Positions 42,209 to 50,574 of a stretch of 64,000 nucleotides of DNA are shown piece after piece. Made by a program: the position numbers and the translations under genes. The notes under the pieces are model-generated. The model was not told the origin of the DNA. It did no database searches and worked only from the letters and a program-made list of their open reading frames with translations. Numbering within the stretch: position 1 is the stretch's first letter; every line of letters starts with the position of its first letter. This DNA comes from Citrobacter europaeus (lineage in GTDB: Bacteria; Pseudomonadota; Gammaproteobacteria; Enterobacterales; Enterobacteriaceae): the NCBI GenBank assembly GCA_020099315.1, contig CP083650.1:4712001-4776000 (forward strand). The letters run 5' to 3'.

Positions 42209-43858
42209 ATGCTCAACCAGAAACTACCCCACGCCCCTTCTGAAGAAATGACGATCGACATCGATCTGCTTTATGAAATGGATCCGTGCGAGTTAAAGCT
42301 GGATGAAATGATTGAGGCGGAGCCTGAACCGGAGATGATTGCAGGGTTACCCGCCTCAGATGCGTTAACCCCCGCCGATCGTTACCTCGAACTGTTCGAA
42401 CACGTTCAGTCGTCAAAACTGTTTGCAGATAGCAAAACCTTTCCCGATTGCGCGCCCAAAATGGACCCGCTGGACATTTTAATCCGCTATCGCAAGGTTA
42501 AACGCCACCGCGACTTTGATCTGCGACGCTTTGTCGAGAACCACTTCTGGCTCCCGGAAACGCCCTCCAGTGAATACGTTTCTGACCCGGAAAATTCGCT
42601 GAAAGAGCATATTGATCAACTGTGGCCAGTACTGACGCGCGAGCCACAGGATCACATCCCCTGGTCCTCCCTGCTGGCATTACCGCAGTCATACATTGTG
42701 CCCGGCGGACGTTTTAGCGAAACCTACTACTGGGACTCCTATTTCACTATGCTGGGCCTGGCCGAGAGCGGTCGCGAAGACCTGCTGAAATGTATGGCGG
42801 ATAACTTTGCCTGGATGATTGAAAACTATGGTCACATCCCGAACGGTAACCGTACTTATTACCTGAGTCGCTCGCAGCCGCCAGTTTTTGCGCTGATGGT
42901 GGAACTGTTTGAAGAGGATGGCGTACGCGGCGCGCGTCGTTACCTTGATCATTTAAAAATGGAGTACGCGTTCTGGATGGATGGCGCTGACTCCCTGGTG
43001 CTTAACCAGGCCTACCGTCACGTGATCAGAATGTCTGACGGCTCTCTACTCAACCGCTATTGGGACGATCGCGACACGCCACGCGATGAGTCGTGGCTTG
43101 AAGACGTCGAGACCGCTAAGCATTCGGGTCGCCCACCCAATGAGGTGTATCGGGATTTACGCGCGGGCGCGGCCTCCGGCTGGGATTACTCCTCGCGCTG
43201 GCTACGCGACGCAGGCCGCCTTGCCAGCATACGCACCACTCAGTTCATCCCGATTGACCTGAACGCATTCCTCTACAAGCTGGAAAGCACTATCGCCAAT
43301 ATTTCGGCACTGAAAGGCGACAAAGAAACTGAAGCGCAGTTTCGCCAGAAAGCCAGTGACCGCCGCGATGCGGTGAACCGCTATCTCTGGGACGATGAAA
43401 ACGGCTGCTATCGTGATTACGACTGGCGACGCGAGCAAATGGCCCTGTTCTCTGCCGCCAGTATTGTGCCGCTGTATGTCGGCATGGCAACCCATGAACA
43501 AGCCGACCGACTTGCCAATGCGGTGCGTAGCCGCCTGCTAACGCCCGGCGGGATTTTAGCCACGGAACATGAAACCGGTGAGCAGTGGGATAAGCCCAAC
43601 GGCTGGGCGCCGCTGCAGTGGATGGCGATCCAGGGTTTCAAACTGTACGGAGACGATCATCTCGGAGATGAAATCGCCCGTAACTGGTTGAAAACGGTGA
43701 ATCTCTTTTATCAGGAACACCATAAGATTATCGAAAAATACCACATAGCGGATGCCGCGCCGCGCGAAGGCGGCGGCGGGGAATATCCGTTGCAGGACGG
43801 CTTTGGCTGGACCAATGGCGTGGTGCGCAGACTCATCGGTCTGTATGGCGAGCCCTAA
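42209..43858 (+). CDS. treF: cytosolic trehalase TreF
   Basis: A 549-residue glycosidase of family GH37 that splits cytosolic trehalose into two glucose units. The trehalase signatures PGGRFSETYYWDSYF (near residue 167) and QWDKPNGWAPLQ (near residue 460) are intact, as is the glycine-rich EGGGGEYPLQDGFGWTNG near the end. I chose the ATG at 42209 because CGGAGG lies 11 bases upstream and the length equals E. coli TreF. Confidence 0.97.
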   Translation: MLNQKLPHAPSEEMTIDIDLLYEMDPCELKLDEMIEAEPEPEMIAGLPASDALTPADRYLELFEHVQSSKLFADSKTFPDCAPKMDPLDILIRYRKVKRHRDFDLRRFVENHFWLPETPSSEYVSDPENSLKEHIDQLWPVLTREPQDHIPWSSLLALPQSYIVPGGRFSETYYWDSYFTMLGLAESGREDLLKCMADNFAWMIENYGHIPNGNRTYYLSRSQPPVFALMVELFEEDGVRGARRYLDHLKMEYAFWMDGADSLVLNQAYRHVIRMSDGSLLNRYWDDRDTPRDESWLEDVETAKHSGRPPNEVYRDLRAGAASGWDYSSRWLRDAGRLASIRTTQFIPIDLNAFLYKLESTIANISALKGDKETEAQFRQKASDRRDAVNRYLWDDENGCYRDYDWRREQMALFSAASIVPLYVGMATHEQADRLANAVRSRLLTPGGILATEHETGEQWDKPNGWAPLQWMAIQGFKLYGDDHLGDEIARNWLKTVNLFYQEHHKIIEKYHIADAAPREGGGGEYPLQDGFGWTNGVVRRLIGLYGEP

Positions 43859-43885
43859 CGGCTGACGGTCTGAATCATCAGGCTG

Positions 43886-45475
43886 TCAGTTAATCGCATC
43901 ATACAGTTCGGCGTGAATTTTCTGCCATTTCTTGTTTTCCGGGCTTGGCTGGGCGCGAACGCGCAGCTCGGCCTGTTCAAGATCATACTGCTGACGTGCG
44001 ACGACCGCAGGCACTGAGCAAAAACTTTGCAGATAACTTTTGTGCAGCGAAGTGAGTGACGCCCCATTCGACATCGCATGGCTGAGCGTGGTCATAAACT
44101 GTCGGCATGGTTTGCTTTCGTCCATTTGCGAAGGGTAACGCAGCAGCAGCCTCAACACCTCGGTATTGCCCGCCGAGAACGCCTGCTCCGTCCATGCCAG
44201 CTTCCAGTCCATCCCGCCCTGCAGGAACAGAGACGTCACGCGGGTGTCATTGCGATCGATAGCCGCGCGCATGTTAAAGGCATCCCAGGTGATGCCCATT
44301 CGGGTTACCGCCTCCCGCGCGCTGGGGGCATCACGTCGCGGTTCTTCCTGCACAATTTCAACGGATTGCCCGGATGGCGCCTGTGGCGCTGGCACAGTGA
44401 ATAACCAGAACGCACCCAGCGAAATCGCCAGCACCATCACGCCGACCGCGACCCACAACATGCCGGAAATTAGCTGTTCACGCTCTTCCGCCGTGCGTTT
44501 GGTCCGCTTCTCCGGCGGATCGATACTGTCTGCGATTTCTTGTTTATCACCACCCGCCTGCTCGTCTTTTTGCTTTGCGGCCTCCCAAAACTGGCGAACC
44601 GTCGCCTCATCTGACTCCAGATACGACGCAGGATTAATGCGCGTACGCCGTTCTTCAAATGCTCGCTGCACAGAGTGAGTAATCTGACGGTACTGGTAAT
44701 CCAGCAGCAGCAGTTGTACTGAGGTTAGAGGTTGCTGCGCGATAACACAGTTACGGGCGAGGCGGCAATCATCCAGGAACATCCGCAGCGTGATACGTGG
44801 TTCAACAAACGACATGAGCACTGAGGTATCGTTAAAAATCTGGGTAAAGTGGCGTACGAATAATTTCTTATCGACGACCATCAGCGCCAGTTCGCTAAAC
44901 ATCATGCCGTCCAGTGCATCCCGGCTTTCCCCCAGCTTTAACCAGCGACGCAAGCGTTCACCGCCAAAGTGCTGTTTCAGGAAGCTGTTGAGCGGATGTT
45001 GATCCGGCCATACCCGCGCAATCAGGGATTTGAGGGTTAATTCTATTGCGCGAAGTTGACGCTGCGCCCGCATCTGTGCATCCGGTTCTGCACGTTCAAT
45101 ATCGGTTGAATACTTCAGGATGGGCTGTTGCTGGCGCAACTGTTCCAGAGAGGCGACAAAACGCAGCGCAGAAATCAGTTGGTTTTCACTGACGTCCTGA
45201 CCATTTTCATATTGGGGTACGCTCTGCTGAAGATGACGCAGGCGCAAAGTGAACTGGCTCAATTGCGCATCATTCATCTGCAACCGTCTGGCGACAACTC
45301 CCCAACCGCCCAGATTCAGTCGTGCCTGGTCAAGCTGCTCGAGAAACCAGCGTGGATCTTTCCCCTCTGCTACGTGCACACCCAGCATCAGCAATATTTC
45401 TACCGACGCCTGGCGGATTATCCCCAAACAATGTTCAAATGGTGTACATGTCGCCTGTAATGCGCTATTGGTCAT
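43886..45475 (-). CDS. unrecognised membrane protein with C-terminal ankyrin-like repeats
   Basis: A 529-residue protein I cannot name. Residues 1-330 look cytosolic, helical and rich in Gln, Arg and Leu. An acidic-basic linker (about 300-335) leads to one membrane helix at 339-360, then a Pro-rich stretch and about 160 residues that should be periplasmic. Residues 397-448 contain two ankyrin-like units (AIDRNDTRVTSLFLQGG and AFSAGNTEVLRLLLRYP). It is convergent with treF and divergent from the lysozyme-like gene at 45829. E. coli K-12 has nothing here, as treF is followed by yhjB. Confidence 0.8.
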   Translation of the reverse strand: MTNSALQATCTPFEHCLGIIRQASVEILLMLGVHVAEGKDPRWFLEQLDQARLNLGGWGVVARRLQMNDAQLSQFTLRLRHLQQSVPQYENGQDVSENQLISALRFVASLEQLRQQQPILKYSTDIERAEPDAQMRAQRQLRAIELTLKSLIARVWPDQHPLNSFLKQHFGGERLRRWLKLGESRDALDGMMFSELALMVVDKKLFVRHFTQIFNDTSVLMSFVEPRITLRMFLDDCRLARNCVIAQQPLTSVQLLLLDYQYRQITHSVQRAFEERRTRINPASYLESDEATVRQFWEAAKQKDEQAGGDKQEIADSIDPPEKRTKRTAEEREQLISGMLWVAVGVMVLAISLGAFWLFTVPAPQAPSGQSVEIVQEEPRRDAPSAREAVTRMGITWDAFNMRAAIDRNDTRVTSLFLQGGMDWKLAWTEQAFSAGNTEVLRLLLRYPSQMDESKPCRQFMTTLSHAMSNGASLTSLHKSYLQSFCSVPAVVARQQYDLEQAELRVRAQPSPENKKWQKIHAELYDAIN

Positions 45476-45828
45476 TATCTTCCCTAAAAGGCCCCAAAAA
45501 GTGCGGTCTCACAATGGTATGTAGTTATCTTTTTATAAACGCAGCGCTGTGACGCCGACCAAAACATATTCATATAGTAAATAAAAGTGTTTTACAGTGA
45601 CTTCCGCACAATCATTGCAAATTATTCAGGGGATAAGCCAGTGCCTGTACTGCACACCCCGCGTCTCATCAGTCAACCGCTGCAAGATGATGACTGGATT
45701 TTTGGCCTGTTAAAACATGAATATCAGCCGCCCGCGCCATAAGGCATATTGCGGTAAAAACTGGCTGGGTGGCAACTGGCGTAACGCTGAGCATTACTTA
45801 GAATAGGTCTCTTTGCACAGAGATTATT
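45476..45828. other. 353-base gap between the ankyrin-like and lysozyme-like genes
   Basis: A divergent control region with AT-rich parts near 45540-45600. It contains one 33-codon candidate frame with a good ribosome site (45641-45742). Confidence 0.5.
45641..45742 (+). CDS. candidate 33-residue small protein
   Basis: A GTG-started frame (VPVLHTPRLISQPLQDDD, ending QPPAP) with AGGGGAT about 9 bases upstream. It runs toward the lysozyme-like gene at 45829 and could be its leader or partner. No motif recognised; it may be chance. Confidence 0.3.
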   Translation: MPVLHTPRLISQPLQDDDWIFGLLKHEYQPPAP

Positions 45829-46179
45829 ATGCCGCTGCGTTCGACGCCTTTCACGCCCGCCTGTGTCACATTTATTAAGCAATGGCAGGGCCTGTCGCTG
45901 GAAAAGTATCAGGACAAAAAGGGAATTTGGGTTATTGGCCACGGGCATGAAATCACCGCAAACGAAACCTTTGCTACCCCAATAACAGCGATGCAGGCAG
46001 AAACATTGCTGCTCGCGGATATGCGTATCTGCGAGGCATTCATCCATAAGGAAATGCCGCAAATAAAAGACAGGTTTCAGCTGGAAGCATTAATTATATG
46101 GATATTCAGCGTGGGGATTGCCCGATTTTGCGCTAAAGAAATCTGGCCGGTGGCTATTTCACAGCCAGAAACATTCTGA
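45829..46179 (+). CDS. GH24 lysozyme-fold protein with degenerate active site
   Basis: A 116-residue protein resembling the N-terminal two thirds of phage T4/P21-type lysozymes (GH24, usually about 160 residues). FIKQWQGLSLEKYQDKKGIW aligns with the family core around the active site, and VIGHGHEI replaces the usual TIGYGHT. The catalytic Glu-Asp-Thr triad reads Gln-Asp-Val, so cell-wall cleavage is unlikely. QLEALIIWIFSVG corresponds to the later helix. There is no signal peptide. The ribosome site is weak. It may bind peptidoglycan, act as an inhibitor or immunity factor, or be a decaying phage relic. Confidence 0.65.
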   Translation: MPLRSTPFTPACVTFIKQWQGLSLEKYQDKKGIWVIGHGHEITANETFATPITAMQAETLLLADMRICEAFIHKEMPQIKDRFQLEALIIWIFSVGIARFCAKEIWPVAISQPETF

Positions 46180-46197
46180 CTGTGAAATATGTGCCCA

Positions 46198-46800
46198 CTA
46201 CATGGCGTCGTTTAACATCATTGCCGCCTGGGTACGGTTTTTTACCTCCAGGCGCTGATACAGCGATTCAAGATGGGCTTTTACCGTTCCGGTGCTGATA
46301 TTTAACAATCGACCAATTTGTTTATTAGATTCTCCGGCGGCCAGCATCGTCAGAATCTCCCGCTGACGCGCGCTGAGCAATCTGATATTTTGCCCACCGC
46401 TTTCGGTAGCAGTTATGCAATCTCTGGGGATAAACATCATCCCCATCGCGACGCTATTGAGAGCCAGCGTGAAGGTTTCCGCGTCAGAATCACGCGGAAC
46501 AATGGCCAGCACATTTAATTGCGTGACCTCCTGCAGCCACTTTTTACGGCAATCCGTTGCGGTTACCAGCACTTTTACCGTCGCAAAGCGTTCTGCTATC
46601 TGTTGCAGCAAGCTACGGCAGAACTCTGCATCAAGGTCGCCATCCAGCATAACCAACGCATCAGGGCTGTCTTCCAGCATCTGCCAAAGGTCATCTGCCT
46701 GACTGACACCCTGAACATCCACTCCTGGAATATGCTCTTGCAAACTTACATTCATTCCATGAATAAATATTGACTGCCTGTCAAACATTATTACCTGCAT
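46198..46800 (-). CDS. yhjB: LuxR-type regulator YhjB
   Basis: A 200-residue regulator with a receiver-like N-terminal half (MFDRQSIFIHGM, VMLDGDLDAEF) and a C-terminal LuxR helix-turn-helix (LSARQREILTMLAAGESNKQ then ISTGTVKAHLESLYQRLEVK). The length equals that of E. coli YhjB. No cognate kinase gene is near. Its place after treF is conserved with E. coli, although new genes have been inserted on both sides. Its targets are unknown. Confidence 0.9.
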   Translation of the reverse strand: MQVIMFDRQSIFIHGMNVSLQEHIPGVDVQGVSQADDLWQMLEDSPDALVMLDGDLDAEFCRSLLQQIAERFATVKVLVTATDCRKKWLQEVTQLNVLAIVPRDSDAETFTLALNSVAMGMMFIPRDCITATESGGQNIRLLSARQREILTMLAAGESNKQIGRLLNISTGTVKAHLESLYQRLEVKNRTQAAMMLNDAM

Positions 46801-46929
46801 TATTTATCTCCGTCTGAATAAGATATTAGCCTTAACACGCGGAAGGGTATTACCCGGGGGGTAAAATAAGAAGTCACCATTTGGCGGAGGCCATTTTACC
46901 GATAGACGGAAAAGAAAAAAGGAGAAGTT

Positions 46930-46992
46930 ATGAATAGTTACAGCTCAAACCAAAGAATCACACAAAGGATCAAAAACGGGGTCCAATATTAA
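46930..46992 (+). CDS. candidate 20-residue peptide upstream of yhjB, opposite strand
   Basis: ATG at 46930 follows AAGGAG with 5-base spacing, a strong ribosome site for such a short frame (MNSYSSNQRI...NGVQY). Its stop lies inside the hairpin at 46981-47012. It may be a small peptide or chance. Confidence 0.25.
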   Translation: MNSYSSNQRITQRIKNGVQY

Positions 46993-47012
46993 GAAAATCC
47001 TTAATACTGGAC
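46976..47012 (-). terminator. terminator of the MCP-EAL transcript
   Basis: On the minus strand GTCCAGTATTAAG pairs with CTTAATATTGGAC (12 of 13 bases) around a 6-base loop, followed by CCCGTTTTT. It lies about 150 bases beyond the EAL gene stop. Confidence 0.55.
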
Positions 47013-47160
47013 GTTCAAAATCGGAACGTTAATATTAATTTTCAGAGTCTATATTCTTAGCTAAAAATAAGGAACTCACAATAACAGACAAATATGTTAC
47101 AAAACGAAATGTCGCATCAAATGATCATCACCTGTGGTTTACCCGGGCAGCATTGCCGTA

Positions 47161-48009
47161 TCAATCGACGCTAAAGATTGCGGGTGATTGCATTACTCCA
47201 ATCAGCTCTTCAGGCGGAACGGGTCTGCATAAATAATACCCTTGTAAAAAATCACAGCGTTTTACGCGCAGATAGTCAGCCTGAGCCCGAGTCTCAACGC
47301 CTTCGGCAATCATGCGCAGATTCATCTTTTGCGCCAGCTCAATAAGCGTATCGATAATCCTGGTATCACCTCCCTCGCCAATCTGGCCGACAAACAGTTT
47401 GTCTATCTTGATGAACTCCGGTTCCAGCGCGTGGAGGTAACACAGATTCGAGTACCCCGTCCCAAAGTCATCTAACGCCACGGCGATATTGGATTTCCTC
47501 AACGAGGCAAACCACTCGCTTAACTGAGGGGTAAAGTGCAGAGGGCGGCTTTCGGTAATTTCGATAACCAGTTGAACCTGACCCGGGGCAAGCTTTTGCA
47601 TGAGCGCCACGGCGTCCGATTCAAAGCGCGGATCGAGGCAGTTTTCGGCGCTCAGATTCAGGTTAAGGTAAAGTCCATTGGGGAAAAGAGGGAGTCGTGG
47701 CTGCAGATCGGCAATGACCTGCTGGATAAGTTGATGCGTCAGCGAGGCAATCAGGCCCTGCTCCTCCGCCAGGGGAATAAATACATCAGGGGGAATAGTG
47801 CCATACTGGGGATGCGTCCATCGGGCGAGCACCTCAATACCTGCTATTTTACCCGTCTGGCTGTTAAAAATGGGCTGATACACCGGTCTGAACTGGCGAT
47901 GAGCAATGGCTGTCTTCAACGCTTTTACCGGCGCACAGGTAAGGAAACGGGCCAGCAAGCCACTGGCGTCAGAGAATAATGTCGGGAGTTGCCTGGTTAT
48001 GGTAATCAT
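47161..48009 (-). CDS. EAL-domain c-di-GMP phosphodiesterase
   Basis: A protein of about 282 residues with a full EAL domain. Key residues all appear in place: EVLARW (EAL motif, near residue 59), NLNLSAEN, IEITES, the DDFGTGYSN loop with two metal Asp, IKID (catalytic Lys), EGVE and FLQGYY. It is thus probably an active enzyme that cuts cyclic di-GMP to pGpG. No GGDEF or sensor domain precedes it. It starts 52 bases after the chemoreceptor gene stop, in the same direction, so it is probably co-transcribed with it. The start at 48009 has a GAGG ribosome site. Confidence 0.9.
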   Translation of the reverse strand: MITITRQLPTLFSDASGLLARFLTCAPVKALKTAIAHRQFRPVYQPIFNSQTGKIAGIEVLARWTHPQYGTIPPDVFIPLAEEQGLIASLTHQLIQQVIADLQPRLPLFPNGLYLNLNLSAENCLDPRFESDAVALMQKLAPGQVQLVIEITESRPLHFTPQLSEWFASLRKSNIAVALDDFGTGYSNLCYLHALEPEFIKIDKLFVGQIGEGGDTRIIDTLIELAQKMNLRMIAEGVETRAQADYLRVKRCDFLQGYYLCRPVPPEELIGVMQSPAIFSVD

Positions 48010-48060
48010 CACGAGCCTCAAGCGTGCGGCAGCCGGTCCAGAACAGCCGCACGGCAATCA

Positions 48061-49998
48061 TCAGAACTTGACCCAGTCGTCCTGGTCGTTAGAGGAAGAA
48101 CGTACCATCGAGGTCGGCCTGACGGTGTTCCCAACCTTTTCCTTGTGGTTTCGCGCAATGGCGCTTTGATCGTTCGACACGCGGAAAATCGACACCACTT
48201 TTTCAAGTTGTACGGCCTGTTCCTCCAACGAACTGGCCGCTGCTGAAGACTCTTCAACCAGAGCGGCGTTTTGTTGGGTGGTGGTATCCATCTCCGCCAT
48301 GGCCTGCGCAATTTGCGAAATCCCGCGGCTTTGTTCATCGGTCGCGGCGGCAATTTCATTCATGATATCGCGCACCTGAGACACGGAAGTCTCAATCCTG
48401 GTCATCGCAACGCCCGCGCTCTCCACCAGGTGAAAACCGTTATCCACATACACCACGGACTCATTGATCAGGTTTTCAATCTCTTTTGCTGACTGAGCGC
48501 TGCGTTGGGCAAGCGTACGCACTTCAGCCGCAACCACGGCGAAACCTTTCCCCTGATCGCCCGCACGGGCAGCTTCTACCGCGGCATTGAGCGCCAGAAT
48601 GTTAGTCTGGAAAGCAATACTGTTAATGACGGTGGTGATTTCAGAAATACGGTGCGAACTGTCGCGCACGCTCTTCATGGTCTCAATCACCTGCAGTGAG
48701 ATCGTGCTTCCTTCCGTCGCGTTCTGTGAGGCTTCATCCGCCAGCAGTCGCGCATGGTTAGCATTTTCAGCGTTCAGCGCGACGGTCGAGGTGAGCTCTT
48801 CCATACTGGCGGCAGTTTCCACTACCGCGGCAGACTGTTGCTCAGTGCGGGCTGATAAATCCATATTCCCCGCCGCAATTTCTGAGGACGACCTGGCAAC
48901 ACTATCCACGCCGTCACGCACATCGTTAATGATGTTTTTCAGGTTGCTGTTCATGGTGGAAACCGCCTGCATGAGCAGGCCCGGCTCATCACGACGCGTA
49001 CTGGTCAGGGTGCTGGTTAAATCCCCCCTGGCGATAAGTTCCGCCACGCGCAGGGTTTCGTTCAGCGGACGAGTAACGGATAAGGTAATCCCCATTGCCA
49101 GCAGGACGCCCAGCGCGATACCAATAACGGCGACTATGCCCATCTGCAGTTGGACGCTCTCTACCGTATCGGTGACCTTTTTCTGCTGCATGCTAAATAA
49201 GGTCTGAATCGCCTGGGTCAGCGTGACCGCTTTGCCGGTCAAGGTATCGGAGAGCGCTGCCTGTTGATCCCAAACGCTTTTGTAATTGACCAGCTCAGCC
49301 GCTACGCTCTGCATGTTTTCACGCCCGGACTGCAACCAGACCTTTTGATCTTCAGAAGCAACCAACAGCAGTTGCCCGGTATCGGACTTTGCCGTCTCCA
49401 GACGTTTGCGGATCCCATTCATTAACTCATCTGTCGGATGCTGTTTATACAGCGACATCTGTGAGTCAATGTCACTCATGATAAATGCGATTTGCGCCGC
49501 AACAAGCGCATGTTGGGCGTCCAGCGTACCATTCCGGCTCAGCGTTGAAGCCAGCTCAGAGTTATCGCACAGTCCCTGGGTATTCAGTTTTTGTTCGCTG
49601 ATTTTCTTTTCAGAAAGCGCTTTCGTAAAGGGTTCAAGGCTCGCAACGTAGCTATTGACTGCATTTACCGTATCGTCCAGCGCCTTTTTCCCCTCCTGGG
49701 ACCAGGACAACGTATCCATCTCAACGGCAATACCCTGCATGCGTTTGGTGGCGGCGTTGATTTGATCCAGATATTTCTGGTCCAGCGTATACTGAAAATT
49801 CGTGCGTCCCAGGCGTACCTCGGACAGCGCGTTAAACAGATCGGTGGTATGTCCGTTTTTTCTCACTTTGTCCTGGATATTTGCCAAACCAAGCAAGCCC
49901 GAAACCAGAATAGCAAGCGTAACAAGCAGGACGATTGAAAATCCAAAGAATAATTTCTTACTGACTTTTAAATTGGTAAACCGATTAATTATGCCCAT
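48061..49998 (-). CDS. methyl-accepting chemotaxis protein with large sensor domain
   Basis: A 645-residue transmembrane chemoreceptor. TM1 is at about 15-38 and TM2 at about 286-308. The periplasmic part is about 247 residues, longer than the Tar/Tsr four-helix bundle (about 160) and in the size range of helical bimodular sensors. A HAMP domain follows, then the signalling hairpin with the highly conserved tip IAFQTNILALNAAVEAARAG. The C-terminus DDWVKF ends in a WxxF-type tether like that used by CheR and CheB. The ligand is unknown. It is not part of the K-12 gene order here. Confidence 0.92.
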   Translation of the reverse strand: MGIINRFTNLKVSKKLFFGFSIVLLVTLAILVSGLLGLANIQDKVRKNGHTTDLFNALSEVRLGRTNFQYTLDQKYLDQINAATKRMQGIAVEMDTLSWSQEGKKALDDTVNAVNSYVASLEPFTKALSEKKISEQKLNTQGLCDNSELASTLSRNGTLDAQHALVAAQIAFIMSDIDSQMSLYKQHPTDELMNGIRKRLETAKSDTGQLLLVASEDQKVWLQSGRENMQSVAAELVNYKSVWDQQAALSDTLTGKAVTLTQAIQTLFSMQQKKVTDTVESVQLQMGIVAVIGIALGVLLAMGITLSVTRPLNETLRVAELIARGDLTSTLTSTRRDEPGLLMQAVSTMNSNLKNIINDVRDGVDSVARSSSEIAAGNMDLSARTEQQSAAVVETAASMEELTSTVALNAENANHARLLADEASQNATEGSTISLQVIETMKSVRDSSHRISEITTVINSIAFQTNILALNAAVEAARAGDQGKGFAVVAAEVRTLAQRSAQSAKEIENLINESVVYVDNGFHLVESAGVAMTRIETSVSQVRDIMNEIAAATDEQSRGISQIAQAMAEMDTTTQQNAALVEESSAAASSLEEQAVQLEKVVSIFRVSNDQSAIARNHKEKVGNTVRPTSMVRSSSNDQDDWVKF

Positions 49999-50012
49999 AT
50001 ATTACCCCAGAG

Positions 50013-50026
50013 TCGGTATATACCGA
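50013..50026 (-). promoter_or_regulatory. 14-base perfect palindrome before the chemoreceptor gene
   Basis: TCGGTATATACCGA lies 14 bases upstream of the start codon, across the leader. It could be an operator or an mRNA hairpin. No consensus sigma-28 promoter was found in this gap. Confidence 0.4.
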
Positions 50027-50082
50027 ACAACAATGCTATTTAACGAACATTAATAGAAAATAGATATTGAAAAGGTAACGAT

Positions 50083-50116
50083 AAAAAAAAGCCCCTCACA
50101 CCTGCGTGCTCAGGGC
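50083..50116 (-). terminator. terminator of the winged-helix gene
   Basis: On the minus strand GCCCTGAGCAC pairs with GTGTGAGGGGC around GCAG, followed by eight T residues. It isolates the winged-helix gene from the chemoreceptor gene. Confidence 0.85.
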
Positions 50117-50133
50117 AAATACCTGGGTTGACA

Positions 50134-50574
50134 TCACTCACTCAGGTTATCTGTCTTCTCCCTTTTTTTAACGGCGTGAGTCGGGAGTTCGCTCACTCTA
50201 TAATAAACGGGGATGACATCAGGATAATTGATAATATACCCCCGCCCTCTTATATTAAGAATAAAATCCCTGGGTAACCCCAGCAGGCTAAGTTTATTAT
50301 TAAGATTGTGCAGAACCTGCCATAATCTTTGCGTGGAGGGGCTCAGACTGTGCGCCTCCCAGATTTTTTCAAATAACTCTTCTTTCGTTACCGGCTGGCT
50401 CCTGGCATTCATTAATAAATACAGGAAAAGCCTTAACATTGTTTCATTAAAATAAATTGACGCAAAAGCGAGACTTTTCTCGGTATGGCTACCTGTAAGC
50501 CGATACAGTCGGCGATTAGAAATGTCAAAATGAATTTCATCACCGATCATAAATCCATATAGACGATAGCCCAT
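50134..50574 (-). CDS. orphan OmpR/ToxR-type winged-helix protein
   Basis: A 146-residue protein made of one winged-helix DNA-binding domain of the Trans_reg_C kind: helix FNETMLRLFLYLLMNARSQP, then VTKEELFEKIWEA, recognition helix TQRLWQVLHNLNNKLSLLG and wing DFILNIRGRGYIINYP. It has no receiver domain, and no membrane helix after the domain, unlike ToxR or CadC. The C-terminus is basic and short. It is a single-gene unit with its own terminator, transcribed toward the chemoreceptor gene, which it may regulate. Confidence 0.82.
   Translation of the reverse strand: MGYRLYGFMIGDEIHFDISNRRLYRLTGSHTEKSLAFASIYFNETMLRLFLYLLMNARSQPVTKEELFEKIWEAHSLSPSTQRLWQVLHNLNNKLSLLGLPRDFILNIRGRGYIINYPDVIPVYYRVSELPTHAVKKREKTDNLSE

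Larger units (their letters stand above)
46801..47160. other. 360-base gap between yhjB and the EAL gene
   Basis: Holds the yhjB promoter (leftward), a 20-codon candidate frame (46930-46992) and a hairpin that fits termination of the leftward EAL transcript. Two further small hairpins (ACGTTC/GAACGT near 47011-47030) are visible. Confidence 0.5.
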
